From the NCBI RefSeq assembly GCF_016086655.4, contig NC_052139.2, positions 23,378,002-23,442,001 on the forward strand: a stretch of 64,000 bases of DNA. Reading direction: 5' to 3'. Of the stretch, positions 13,191 through 25,049 are shown one piece after another. Both the position numbers and the translations under genes were made by a program. The stretch comes from Lepeophtheirus salmonis. Lineage: Eukaryota; Arthropoda; Copepoda; Siphonostomatoida; Caligidae. Below the pieces are notes generated by a model. The model was not told the DNA's origin. It saw only the letters and a list, made by a program, of their open reading frames with translations, and ran no database searches. The first letter of the stretch is position 1. Each line of letters opens with the position of its first letter.

Positions 13191-16100
13191 CTGAAATCAG
13201 GGATTTGGAAGTTAAATCAAATCATTTTGTCTTTGTATTATGCTATGTTGGTTAAATGTAATATAATTTATGATTACATTAAAGAACAGGGGAAAAAAAA
13301 GAAACCCTTCTCATTCCCCTCATATTTTCTGTGTTGTTGTACTAGAATAATATACTAATAACACTAAGGAGAAAAGCTTATAAGGAGTAGGGTGGAAATA
13401 CACGGACATTAATTACATATATCAATGTTACATGAATTATTTTTAATTACTCATTTGCACTCCAGCTCCTCCATATTTCCAATAGTTGCAGCTCGCGATT
13501 CGAGGAAAAACTTCACACATTGGATTGATTTCATTATTGAGCATCACTTCATCTTGGGTTTTCTGATAAAAGCTGCAATTAAAAAGCAACAGAGTGAGTC
13601 GTGAGGATAGGAGGCGTTATTCACTTGGGGGATTAGCCCCAAAAAATATTAACAGTGTAATACAATTACTAATATTAATTTCCTTATTATATATATTGTA
13701 AACATTATTATTATTGTTTACTTATGTAGAAAGGACAGGAAATTTGGAAAATGCAGTAAAAAATTGGGGAAATTCTCCATTTTGATTACATAATTAGCAT
13801 TTATTAACAGTCCCCGTTTTACTGCCGAAACTTGAACGTAATACGAATTGATCAAAATGACATTACACTATCAATTAACCTAGTTGGTAATGAAAAAAGA
13901 CCAATGTTGTACTTAAATATTGCTTTTTAAGACCAAGAAGTTGGAACTTGTATCATTTGCTAATAAAAATTCCAACTAATACGGACATAGTAACTTGAAC
14001 GTAACATATCCATATATATATATATATATTTCATAAAAAAACATTAGGGGGAGCTGAAGGTAGTAACTCACCTGATAAGTATTATACTATCTACATAGGG
14101 GTGAAAATTGCGTCCTTTTTTTTTGTTATATAAAAAAGAAACTGAAAATCATCCATTGTGTTCCTGATAATTTGAAGAATACTTTGAAGGAAATAAATAA
14201 GGATATTGACAAAAATTATTCCAATATTGATCCTTAATTCTACTGCAAGTCCAAGAAGGACTCCGATACAAAAGCTCTGAGGGACACATTAATGTTCAAC
14301 CAGATTTGGAATATTATTTAATTTAATAGGGAAATGAGGCTCTCTTCTCCGGAGTTAAATAAATATAACAACAGATGAGGAAAAGAAAAATTATTTTTTC
14401 AGATTATCAATTACAAAAAACGAGTGCATTAAAATTAGATTAAGGGGGATTCTCACAACGACGGGTGTATATAAAAAAGGAAGACAAATTTCTTGACACG
14501 TAGAAGCTCTATGCTTGTCCATGTTTAAATGATAATATTAAGGACCCTGGTCTGATATTGATTTTTTTTTCGATTTGGTTTCACTCTATCCCCTGATTTT
14601 CAGGTTATACAAGTTAATTGCCAACAAAATCGCTGGCTAATATCGTTGCATGGTAAAATTGTTCTGAAAATATTCATTAGTAATAAAGTTGCTGAGGCTC
14701 ATATTATTGTGAACAACATTATTTTAAGTAATTTTACTCCAAGGCAACATCATCAATTTACTTGCAATTTATATTATATTCGGGCAATCAAATGAATGAT
14801 CAAAAACTTCCAACGCAGTCGCATCCCGGAGTATCTGGACCTATTATAATATCTAGAAATACACTGCGGGCCTCAGGTTGTAAAGATGAAGTGCTAAGCT
14901 CCAAGTTGTTTTAAACTCTACCGGTACTGATTTTATACGCATCAAGGACCCCTTTTAATATGCTATAATAAATATCAGCCCATGGGTAGTGCAGATACAA
15001 TGCTGGGCCCAGAATTTATTGTCGGAATATTATATTTATTGAAAGTAAAGATGAGGTTGCCTTGCAGTGAAATTACTCAAAATACATTGCTCACAATGAT
15101 AATACCCACAGCAATTTTGTCTCACCTTAATAATCTGTACCACAATTTTACTAGGCAAAATACACTGTGCATTTTGTTTTAGAGAAATCCTTAAGACAGA
15201 ACTAATTCCGTACCATTTCATTCTGGACCAGACTCGTTGTAAAATAATATAGAAAAAATAACTTAAGATCAAACCGACAAAAAATTCCTTCTGAGACACG
15301 AGTCTCAAAACAAGTTTTGGATTGGAAGGAAAATCACTTTTCTTTAAATTCTTCAACGATACATATGATACAAATGATGTTCATAAATGTAACTAAATAC
15401 TATTCATTTTCTTTATTTGTTCTCCTGTACGAGTAGATAAATATTACTGTTGGGGTTCAGTTTGAAAATCCTGGACCGATCTAAGACCTTTATATTTAGG
15501 TAAGCTCTTTGAAGAAGGTAGATCGGGACAGATCCCAAACAATCAGTAAGGATCTTCGTGGATTTTGGTGGTTGTTCCAATACCTCACCTCCTATCTGAC
15601 TCGATTCCATTCTTCAAACGTTTATTATACCTGTAAACAATTTTCCGATTGACCCTGGCAATCTTCTGGATGGACTTGGAAGTGGGCTCAACTTATAATA
15701 GAGGATGTGCCCTTTGGGATTTTTCCAATTTTTTGAAGAAATTTATATTTTTCAAGGCAATTATGAAAATTTAATGTTTTGTTTACATGTATTTTCGGAA
15801 AAAGTTAATTTAACAACAAAACCTCTTAGAGTTAGTTTATGCAATACAAGTCTTTAAAATAGGGGGAAAAAAACAAAACATCCCTGGATAATTTTGAAAA
15901 GTGGCCTCTTTTTTTTGTGGGGGTGGGGAGGGGGTCAAATCTAAAAAAATGATATTTATATATATTAGACAAATTTACATCTGTGATCGTATTACAATGT
16001 TTTAATTTTTGGGGCTAAATCCCTCAAATGGTAAAACTTATTAACGTTTGGTATTTTCAACCAAAAAGTGATTCACTTAAATTATTCTAAAATAAATAAA

Positions 16101-19100
16101 TAGATTAATAAAATTTGGCATTTATAAAAAGAACTAAAACATTCTGTCAAAAATTATGAAATGCCTCTCCTTGTCACGGCTGAAAAAAATCTAGATGCCG
16201 TCATCATTATATAATTTGGCTTCCACTTTCGAATATACTCTGACGCTGTTGATTGAATTAAAGCTAGTCCCCTTTCAAGCTGGTAACAATTATTTAAGAA
16301 TAATGACATATTTGAGCATAATTCGCTAAACCTTACCAACTTATTTTGGACCATTTTCTCTGCTTCTTTTCGAAGGATAGGTTCTGTGATTCAAGATAGC
16401 AACGCCAGAGAAGAAAAACAAAAAAGAATAGGTATATATTTGAAGATGGAAGTTTTATTTCTGCGGTTTGAAAAGGATTAATTAATGGTCTACGTTCAAC
16501 GTTCCTCCGGACTGATATATCGGTCCAAATTTTTGCAAAGAAAAAAATCGCTTTAGATCAAATTGTAAGAAAAATTTCGGTCTTGGGCCGAGCCTCAGCA
16601 CTAATAAATACAACAGAAGGAATCTTGTTATTGTTGTTTTAAACAAAAACCCCTTTTTTGAAAAACGTAGAAATAAACACACACAAAAACCCCTTTAGTT
16701 TATACATGTAGTCCATTGGGAAATTTTGTTGTTATGTGTAACAACGAATAATGTTATTTAATTAAAGAAGATACTCTTCAAAAGAAGAAAAAGAAAGAAA
16801 AAAGTATAAATAGTAGAGAAAGAGTAGAAGTTGTTTAATGATTTATATAGGTAGTAGTCATTACCTGAACACCTTGGGTCCATAGTCTAGGAACTGCCTT
16901 TGGAGAAACACATTTGTAATGAAGAACTGAGAGATGAGTATAATAATATTCAAAATTTCACAAAAGAAAAACAGAAAGGTGTAACGATTGTATTTATTCT
17001 CCAACTGGTCCTTGAACACGGAAAGGAGTGCATCTGTCTTTTGGTCCATATCTTCTATGAGCTTTCCCGTCGTTCCCTTTCCCAAATAGCTCATTAATCC
17101 TAATCATGGATATTTTATAAGTGCGTGTTTTTCACTTTTTTCATTTAATTAGACGAAAATATTTCACTCTAATGACATTTTGCCGAAAAAAATATCTCCG
17201 TATGCAAAGTATTTGTTCTGTTAAGAAAATCAAAAGCACTCCTGCTCTTTTTCAATCCTTTTGGTCATATTGAAAAACCAAAAATTGTTTGTCTATTATT
17301 TCAAAGTCAAATTTCTTCAAATTTTAACGGGTGAAAAAGTGATTTTTTTGTTAAGTATAAGTAAACAATAAAGAATTACGAGTACTATAATAAAACATAA
17401 AAAACGAGAGATAATTTTCCTGTCCATTGAGCTACATTGCTTTATAATTCACTCATCTATAATCATGAAAGAACTCATTAATTCACAGCAAATTACACTT
17501 AAAGTATATAAAGATTTTATTTGAAAGGCCCATTACGGGCCGATATAAGTTTTTTGATCGGATAAAAGTTCTAAACTATTGCTAAATTTCTTGGATATAT
17601 TAACTCATCCTACAAATTTGAATAATAATCCTCAATTGACTCAAATAGGTATGCACATTAAATATTGGGTTAATTAAAAAAAAAAGAAGATTTTCTGCTT
17701 TTATTGAACGGTAAAATTATTTAAATGACCAGAGGATTCGAACTACATGCTACTCTTTTGTTTATATACAATATCATTAACTAATAAAAAATATTATTTT
17801 ACATAGATTAAACTAATTAGATGTTATATTACTCTGAAAGAAATTAGTAAAGTTAAAAGAATAATAACAATAGGTTATCATTATACCATTATAAGTGGTA
17901 TTAAAATATGAATATTTGTTGCCGTTAAAAATATAAACAATCTTGAACAAAAATCAAGAAACAGCAAAATATCCCAATTATTTTTTTACTCCATATATAT
18001 TATTTATGGACCTCAAGAGTTCATAGATATTTTAACCTTGTCTCTCCTGAATTACAAATAAGTGGAATAATATTTATAAAATCTTTCTTTTTTGAAATGT
18101 TTGGACTATTAGAAAAAAAAGGTTCATAATTATTGCAAAATAAATTTATTTTATTTTCATATTCTATAAACATTATTCTATATATTAAATAATGAAATTA
18201 AATTTACTATTCTAGTACTAAAAAATTTACTTACAATTTCCTAGACATAATTATACTAAGATTATTGCACCAACTCCGGTATTTCTGAGGCTGAAATGCA
18301 TTAATATTTATCCTTTAACATATATGTATTAACCCAATAATTCTTGCAAGTAATCTTTTATTTGAGAATTTTTGATAATAGAGACTATTTTCTGAAGTGC
18401 TGCTCCTAAGCAACGTTATGAGAGAAATGGTTTAAACTTATTTTATTCTTATTTTTCAAATCTGTATGATGAGTAAAGAAACTCATGAATTTCATCTATA
18501 GTTTATAATCTTTATTTGATTTAAAAAACTTACAATTTCCCCGTATTGCCCAATTTCTTATTCTTTCAATATTTGGATCTCTTTAAGTGCAATTTGCCAT
18601 CCATTCAAAGGGTTAATAAGAAATATATATTGATATAAACTGAGAATAATTTGTCCAAAAATACAAACGTAATCCACATTAGATTGTTTGAATACACATT
18701 CTAGCTTATTTTTGGATTAACAGACCACATATTCAAATTTGTGGGAGGAGCTAAGATATTCAACTATAGTTTAGATCCTTTAATTCAGTGGTTCTCAAAT
18801 GGGGGTACATCTACCCCTTGGGTTACTTTGAGGCACTCCAGGGGGTACTTGAGATTTTGGAAGAATATTTTACATGTGATATATATTTCAGGACCGTCCG
18901 TGGTGGTGATTTAGCCACTCAAAATTTAGAAAATATTCCTTTTTACAAGAAAATTTATAATTTTTTTTTAAATGTAATAATAAAAAAAAATTTAAAAAAA
19001 TTTTATATTTGAAATTTTTTTCTTAAATTTTTTGAGTTAACAGCTGTGGATTTTGAATTTTTTTTCAAATAAAAATAATTTTTTAAAGAGTAAAAATGGT

Positions 19101-21406
19101 TTTTCGAATTTTTTTTTGAGAATAATCATGGATTTTCGATTGTTTTCCCCAATTTCTTTTTTGAGTAAATATAGATTTAAAAAAAAAAAAAAAAATTGTG
19201 AATAGTTAGGGATTTTTGACTTTTTTTACTAAAAAACTTGTTTATTTTGTGAAAGCTGTGGATTTTAGAATTTTTTCCAAAAAATATTCACGTTAAAATT
19301 TAACATTTTGTTTTCATTATAATCCTGTTTTATTAAGTATTTAGCAGTATTTTATGTAAGAATATTTTATTCTCAATTTGAGCTTTTGTTTTGTACTTAA
19401 AAAATGCTTGTCTACTGATGTCATTTTTTGTATATTTATGCAAAGTTCTGATGTATTTTTAAATTAAATGAAAATAAAGTGCAAGAAAAAAGTGAAATAA
19501 TTTTCTGCGAAATATACATTTAGCAAATCGTCTTAGCACCAAAACATTACTTACCCCCTTCCAACATGAGCCAAATAATCCTTGGTATGTAAAATATAAT
19601 GGATTGAATCATGAGGAATATAGCGACCCATTGGTAGTAGGTATTGTACACGGATTCACGAGGCTGGGTCCTTGCACAGGGACCTGTTGGAAGAAATAGA
19701 AGTTTAATAAAAGAAGTTTATTAAACATATTGTACTTCAATTCCTATTTAAAATCACCCATTACTTTGAGGTAGTCAATGTCTCTTTTTAAAACAACATT
19801 CAAGATAATTTCTTTTCCTTTTTCCAAGAAAATAATTATAATAAAAGCCCCCTTTAATTTAAATAATAGCAACGTGGGAAAGGGGTCTTTATTTTGTCGT
19901 TTTTCGACGACTGAATTTTTATTATTCTTTAAACGATCTTTTTTCTTTTAAATTAGATAGACTTTTTTTGGGTTTACACATTTTGTTTTTGTTTGAACGT
20001 TACGTAGTTATATGTAATATCCAAGTATCTATCTATGTAGGTATGCTGACAGAAATGGCTAGAGAGGAAAAGGGGATTTCTTCTTAGTTATGTATGTACA
20101 CTTTTTAATAAAGTCGAAGGGAGTTATTTTATCTTCTTTATTCTTCATGACAATCCCTATTTCATGAGTTCTTTACTCTACCCTTATTTATGCAAATTGA
20201 AGGAAAGTATAAATACGTATCTAAATACATCCAAGACATAAAAAGGAAATTGAATAATCGTATGATATATGTGTACATAGGTAAGAACAAAAGTTCTATA
20301 TACTTTATTGAAATACATTTTGTTGAGCCAGAGAGCCCTAAGCTGCTAATGGGCTCTGATCCTTTTCATTGTTTGCTTATTATTGTATCTATATATTCAT
20401 AAATTGTACATACAGGGTGCATATCTGGAAACTAGACACTTTGAATGCCCAAATTTGCACAAATTTTATTTTAGAAACAGATCCTGGCACCACATCTGTT
20501 CCTATTTCAATTCTTCCATTTAGCCTTCATCAATTTTGATAATGGCTTGAATGTGCCACTAAAAACTGTGAAAGGTAGTTAGGGGCTTCGGCAAAGTGTG
20601 GGCTGTAGGGGCTGTGGCCTCTCCCTAATTAAGCAATTTTTGTTTTTCACTAGAAGATTTTATATTTTTTTTTTTACCTAAAAATTTAATTTTTTGGTAA
20701 TATCATTGGATTTTTGAAATTTTTTTTCAATATATTTTTTCATTTGTAATTTTTCTTTCCAAAAAATTAATTTTTACGAACAGCTGTAGATTTTGTACTT
20801 TGTTTTTTAAACATTTATATCTTTTATATATAGCATTGGAATTTTGAATTTTTTTTGTGTAAAGTTCTAAATTTTTGAATTATTGTCTGAAAAAATGTAA
20901 TATTTGTTGTTTAATTTTCAAATTATTTCCTAAAATTTATTAATTAAAAAAAAAAAAGATCAACCCCCCAATATATAATCCTACGGATAGTGTTGGGTCA
21001 GTCCATTGCCGGTCGGTCACTCGGTCAGTCCACCAAAAAAACAAATATATATATAATTTTTGTCACGTGATTTGATCCTGCATCGGTCTGTGGACTGAAG
21101 ACGTAGACCACAAAAGAAAGAAGATTTTAAAGTAATATAACCACCCTGCGGAAAAACAGGAATTATAATAATTCATATATATCAATTTAAAAAAGGACTG
21201 TGACATCACATGTTTTCTTTTTCTAGTTTACATCGGTCATTGACTCATTAAATTTGAACTATGTATAGTCGTTCCGGTTCATTCTGTCCAGACCGACACA
21301 ACACTACCTGCTGACACATCTAGTAGTAATCATGTAATTGGGTTTTTTGGAAATGCAATGCTCATAAATCAGAATAGGCAAGAAAATCGGTATATTTAGA
21401 TTTTGA

Positions 21407-21443
<37 letters not shown>

Positions 21444-23303
21444 GGCTTATTTAAAGATAAAAAAATTTGGTTCAGGATACAATTTAAGTTGGTCCCAAAG
21501 AAATCCCTTAACACAGAACCAAAATAACAAAGAAAAAAAAAGACGGTCTTGGACAGGGTCTGAAAACTAATACTTACCCGTAAACGAAGATGGGATATTA
21601 AATGTACTGTACATTAGACAGTAGGATTGTAGGACGTTCTGGTTCACTCCTTTACGCGGCTATAAAAAAAAAGAAAAGAATCATTGATGAAATTAATCTT
21701 GCGTTCTTAAAATTGATGATTGATGAGAAAACTAAAAAATAAAACAAAAAACACAACTAGAGAGCTAAAAAGTACACCCGATCACTGCTGATGTTTTTAA
21801 TTCATACAGAGTGAGATTTGTGTATATTTCATTGATTTGATAGCGACTCACACCTATTTTAATAAAACGTCATCACAGCTAAACTCCTTTTCTCCTTTCT
21901 CTTTTTAATCTGGAATGACTTTGTAGCAAAATTACAGAGGAGGACAACCCAATATTTAATTTTTTAACCAATCAAGCTGAGACGGTTGGAAAGAGCAAAG
22001 AAGATTCTAAATTTTCTCTTACCGAACAAAAATTCTGCAAAGTTCTGCTCGTTTTTTGATGAAATTTTTTTCACTGTTGATCCCACTGTGAATAAGCAAA
22101 ACAGCTGCTAACCAAACATTCAGACAATGTCACAGTTTCAGTGAGATATGTCTTCAGAACAAAACATTCAGTGGCAGGACAGGCCAAGTACGTCCTTCTA
22201 TTTTTGTGGAGAGGAAGAAGTGACTTAATGCAGATGCTTACCTCAAACTTCCGGATAAGAAAGTGCTACCTTGGGCCAGAGAAAAGTTCGTGGACAACTT
22301 TGTTTTCACCCAAGACGGAGCTCTGTGTTATCACGCCGCTAAGACCCAATCCTTCTTGAGTAACAACTATCATGAATTTTTGGAATCGAAACATGTTGCC
22401 GCTTTCCTCTCCAGACACAAACCCATTGGACTACTCTATCCAGGCGCGTCTGGAGGGAGGGTGTTTGCCACTCTTTACAGAAGTGTGCAGTCTTTAGAGG
22501 ATTCCATCAAGAAGGAGTGGACCATACTTGAATCTGACTATATAGTCAAGGTTTGCAAGGAATGTAGGGATCTTACTGAGGCAATTAGTTGGGATGAGGT
22601 CTCACATATTGTATACAAGTTGTGCACAGCGACGTTTTCAGATGGTTTTGCCAAATAAATGTTCTCACAAAACGACTCGTTTAAATTTTACTCTTGAAAA
22701 ATTGAAGAAAAAAGAAAATGTGTACCACATTATACGATCAACCCTGTATATTAGTGAAATATAAACATATATATAAATGTATGCAGTTAAAGGCACGCTA
22801 AGGGTACGTAATATGTACTATGTATAATTATAAGCACTTGAGTCCATAAAGAATTATTTAATAATTGCAAAATGAGGCGAAAAAAATGATATGCACATAT
22901 TAAATTGGCTTTATTTTTCATGTTTATACAAACATACGTATATTAGTGGTAACTCGGTCTGAATCCCGGTCTGGACCAATATTTCCGTCCAGAACGATAT
23001 TCAAATCATTAAAAAAAAAAAAATATCTTGAAAATTGTAATTTTCTTCCCTCAAATTATTTTTTTTCTAAAAAAAAGACAGAACCAAATAAAGACCGTTT
23101 TGTTAGACCCAAGTCTTAATATAAGATCAGTCTCATTCCGGTCTATGATTTCCAGATTGAAAGCTAACCCAAATATATATATATATATATATAATTCTTT
23201 AAAAAATATATAATACATACTTACCAGATCACATACGATGGACTCTCCAAAGACTTGATTGCAACTTATGAGAATGGAAAAACATATTAACTGTGCTACA
23301 GTC
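12850..23303 (-). CDS. Innexin gene 1, six exons, 5' exon missing
   Basis: Gap-junction hemichannel subunit of the innexin family, a four-pass plasma-membrane protein that docks between neighbouring cells. Coding exons in transcript order are 23303-23225, 21659-21578, 19683-19555, 17099-16865, 13572-13451 and 13190-12850. All junctions use GT/AG, with phases 0, 1, 1, 2 and 1 matching at each join. Together they give about 328 residues: TM1 (TVAQLICFSILISCNQ), a first extracellular loop with Cys in GESIVCDL, YCLMYSTF and GPCAR, the family-defining YYQWV entering TM2, a cytoplasmic loop with GKGTTGKL, TM3 (FFFCEILNIIILISQFF), a second loop with NPMCEVFPRIASC, TM4 (VWLWFWYVCLFCIG) and a short tail with VGDWFVLYQMSKN. 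Only the first exon, with the initiator Met and N-terminal helix, is missing; I searched upstream and did not find it. Introns of 260 bp to 3.3 kb carry transposon debris. The family assignment is very secure; a specific innexin number cannot be given. Confidence 0.93.
13451..13572 (-). CDS. Innexin gene 1 exon: extracellular loop 2
   Basis: A 122-nt exon, phase 2 in and phase 1 out, between ttgcag and atga|gtaatt. It encodes SFYQKTQDEVMLNNEINP, then MCEVFPRIASCNYWKYGG. The MxxVFPxxxxCxxxxYG pattern is the conserved innexin second extracellular loop with its two cysteines. In gene 2 the equivalent sequence is continuous with the C-terminal exon, so the following intron of gene 1 is absent there. 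Confidence 0.9.
16865..17099 (-). CDS. Innexin gene 1 exon: cytoplasmic loop and TM3
   Basis: A 235-nt exon, phase 1 in and phase 2 out, between ttag and ttcag|gtaatg. It encodes GLMSYLGKGTTGKLIEDM, a polar cytoplasmic loop (DQKTDALLSVFKDQLENKYN), then TM3 (YTFLFFFCEILNIIILIS) and QRQFLDYGPKVF. Innexins normally have a TM3 of the form FFFCExLNxxN followed by F.TYG.xV, so the match is clear. The open frame continues past the donor only briefly. Confidence 0.92.
18786..18860 (+). mobile_element. hAT terminal sequence, left end
   Basis: cagtggttctcaaatggggg, followed by taccccttgggttactttga, is the widely seen hAT element end (CAGTGGTTCTCAAA...GGGGTAC). It runs into a T-rich array up to about 19300. 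No matching right end was found downstream, so the element is truncated or its end is eroded. It lies in the innexin gene 1 intron between 19554 and 17100. Confidence 0.55.
18960..19300 (+). repeat. T-rich array with CTGTGGATTTT units
   Basis: A chain of units about 50-60 bp long, each a T-run plus a phrase such as acagctgtggattttgaatt or aaagctgtggattttagaat. Similar arrays occur at 20640-20960 and 55440-55720 in this orientation, and inverted (aaatccacagctgttcac) at 27490-27740, 38930-39200 and 42950-43230. Confidence 0.7.
19555..19683 (-). CDS. Innexin gene 1 exon: TM2 with YYQWV motif
   Basis: A 129-nt exon between ccaacag and g|gtaagtaa, phase 1 in and out. It encodes PCARTQPRESVYNTYYQWV followed by a hydrophobic TM2 ending in FYIPRIIW and LEG. 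YYQWV at the start of TM2 and FYIPR at its end are hallmark innexin motifs. The split glycine codon joins to the next exon to give EGGLMSYLGKG. Confidence 0.92.
20411..20580 (+). mobile_element. Possible mariner 5' end fragment
   Basis: Starts tacagggtgcatatctgg, the inverse of which resembles the ccctgta end of the relic at 22.74 kb. This suggests a mariner-type terminal inverted repeat. No transposase coding follows before T-rich sequence begins. Whether it belongs to the 22 kb relic is doubtful, because an innexin exon lies between them. Confidence 0.3.
20988..21306. mobile_element. hAT-like MITE inside innexin gene 1 intron
   Basis: A 319-bp element starting tagtgttgggtcagtcc and ending ggtctg-type sequence that inverts to tagtgttgtgtcggtctgg. 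The flanks cctacgga and cctgctga agree at 6 of 8 positions, a plausible aged duplication. It lies in the intron between the exons at 21578 and 19683. It has no open reading frame. Confidence 0.62.
21408..21441 (+). repeat. Poly-A run of 34
   Basis: An uninterrupted run of 34 A bases in innexin gene 1 intron between the exons at 21578 and 23225's neighbour region; other long runs are 42096-42133 (38 A) and 41011-41033 (23 A). No gene-like sequence precedes it, so it is not evidence of a retrocopy. Confidence 0.9.
21578..21659 (-). CDS. Innexin gene 1 exon: extracellular loop 1
   Basis: An 82-nt exon between ttttatag and g|gtaagt, phase 0 in and phase 1 out. It encodes 27 residues including NVLQSYCLMYSTFNIPSSFT. 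This corresponds to the innexin loop-1 stretch usually read as (D/N)xxxTYCWIxSTFT, with the second conserved cysteine. The paralogous stretch in gene 2 reads NAFCWMYSSFDMPSSYT, which supports the exon independently of its short length. Confidence 0.85.
22030..22750 (+). pseudogene. maT/mariner-type transposase relic in innexin gene 1 intron
   Basis: Plus-strand fragments in order resemble a DD37D-like (maT) mariner transposase: FFDEIFFTVDPTVNKQNS (normally FSDEKxFTVDPxxNxQN), VRYVFRTKHS, then an open stretch from 22263 with LPWAREKFVDNFVFTQDGA, the CYHAAKTQSFL helix, YRSVQSLEDSIKKEW and DYIVKVCKECRDLTEAI. The second catalytic Asp (QDGA) is kept. The FWPPxSPDLNPLDY block with the third Asp is unrecognisable (RHKPIGLLYPGASGG), so it cannot be active. 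The 3' end ccctgta at 22743-22749 resembles a mariner terminal sequence. It lies antisense to the innexin within the first visible intron. Confidence 0.75.
23225..23303 (-). CDS. Innexin gene 1 exon: TM1 and start of extracellular loop 1
   Basis: This 79-nt exon follows a long T-run ending in AG (T11-12 then cag on the minus strand) and ends at ctg|gtaagtat, a near-consensus donor. It enters with two codon bases supplied by an upstream exon and leaves in phase 0. It encodes a hydrophobic segment (TVAQLICFSILISCNQ) followed by VFGESIVCDL, which matches the innexin TM1 exit, usually QYxGxPIxC, with the first conserved extracellular cysteine. The preceding exon is not identified. Confidence 0.85.
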
Positions 23304-24190
23304 CTGAAAAAAAAAAATTGTTCTTTTAAGTACATAGGTATAATATTTTTACAAAATAATTTATTGAACTCAAAATTATTACATTGCTCCCTAAATAATG
23401 TAAAAAATATAAAACAAAAAAAAATTATAAAAGAAATATTAGTAATGTGATAATTAATTTGATTATCAACAACATAAAGTATAGTACATACACGTTTTGT
23501 TTCTGCGTTAGTTAATTTTTGTGTCGAAATATGAATGTATCTCGTAAGTCAACTCATATTATATACAAGTTTATACTGTGTAAAGTGGTAAAAAATATGA
23601 GATAATGTCACAACCTTAATAACTGGCGTATAAAGCTAAAGCTAATATTAAAAAAAAGGATGACTTCATACATGTATGTGGATTAGTAAGGAGTATTTGT
23701 AGCTAAAGCTCAGAGAGGGTGCGCTTTAGAACTAGAGTGTTTCCTGAGTCATCTGTAAAGAAGGAATCTGCATGTAGAAAAGACCAAGTTAAGTCATTAT
23801 AAAATAAACAATTGTTGTTTTGTGTGTTTGTTATTCGATATTTATTTGGTAGTCTTGCTATTCACTTTCCCTCTGAAGTAAGCATTCTCACCTTATCTTT
23901 GGTCTAACTTGTTTAAAAAATGCATAGTAATTTATTTGGTTGTTTTCAATAGTAATAGTATATATATATATATATATATGTACACTAATTTAAACATAAT
24001 TAATTATTTCATTTCACAAATATTATTTTAAATGAAGAAAGTTCTTCTCTTTATTGAAATGATTCAATTTATTCCTCCTCAAATCAAATAACATTATATT
24101 AAGAAGTGTCTTAATTCAGTAATTATATATATCTGACTCTCTTTTTTTCCATGTTTACAAAAATCCTATCCCTAATGATCATTCATCACT

Positions 24191-24522
24191 AATTTTGTGT
24201 CGATCCTTATTTAGTCCGGTCCCATCCAGTCCAGTCCCACTTTTTGATCGTCGAAAAAGGTAAATAAATACTTCGTGACGTTATTGAAGGTTTTTTTCCT
24301 CTATTATATTTTTTTCCAAGATATGTAATGTGCTCATAAAACGTATATCTTATTTGGCTTATAAAGTCATTGATATTTTGAGGAAAAATTACAAGGAGAG
24401 GCAGTTAAGGACCGATCTTAAGGACTTGTAGTCCTTAGGAACAACAGCCCTAATGCCCACTTTCAAGGACTGACGGTTCAAGATTAGACTGAAATAAATA
24501 AATAAGGAGCCATACAACAATA
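24191..24522. mobile_element. hAT-like MITE, GTGTCGRTCC-end family, perfect 8-bp TSD
   Basis: A 332-bp non-coding element flanked by tcatcact at 24183-24190 and 24523-24530. The left end reads ttttgtgtcgatccttattt; the right end, inverted, reads tattgttgtatggctcctta. The interior is rich in agtcc/ggact words. Related ends occur at 20988-21306 and 63214-63401. Confidence 0.72.
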
Positions 24523-25049
24523 TCATCACTTTATATTATATGAAAATGAAAGGAAAGTGCAAAGTTGTAGGGTTGTAAATGTTATGCATTCTTTAGCGTG
24601 CAAGTTTTATTGTTGGAAGCTTATACAATATCTTTTATTTTCTCAAAATATCATTTCCATTCTTGAGGAAAATAACATGCAAGTATTCAGTAGATACGTG
24701 TGAGTGTGCTCATGAAAAAGAAACAGACACACTGATGATCTTTTATTTTATTTAAGCATATTGGATGTGTTTGTCGACGCATAACTACTCGGAGCAATGC
24801 CTGGATACTACCACAAGTACATAATAAGTAATATTCATTAACATAGATCAAACATCTAGGAAATTGTTAATTCTTCATTTTAAAATATTTAGCTCATTTT
24901 TGTTAGCAAATTATATTTTTACAAGTTCAAGCTTGTACGAAATTGCAATTTGTAGACAACATCTACTTGCTAAAGTATATATCTATGTAGTCAAAACTAA
25001 TTTATCTTATTATAAAAACAAAATCCTACTGATCTTGGGTGAGTAATAT

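Noticed and set aside
15036..15610. Two minus-strand open frames (106 and 65 codons) in innexin gene 1 intron
   Set aside because: No recognisable family motif; slightly higher GC suggests old transposon sequence, but nothing could be matched.
17715..17745. tRNA-like T-loop sequence (gttcgaatcc on the minus strand)
   Set aside because: No acceptor stem, D-arm or anticodon arm can be drawn around it; a 10-base match is expected by chance in 64 kb.
23880..23960. Minus-strand open stretch ending ataag|gtgaga as candidate innexin 1 first exon
   Set aside because: The phase fits but the translation (YAFFKQVRPKI) lacks the expected xNxxFRLHY-type sequence before TM1 and no Met at a suitable distance was evident.
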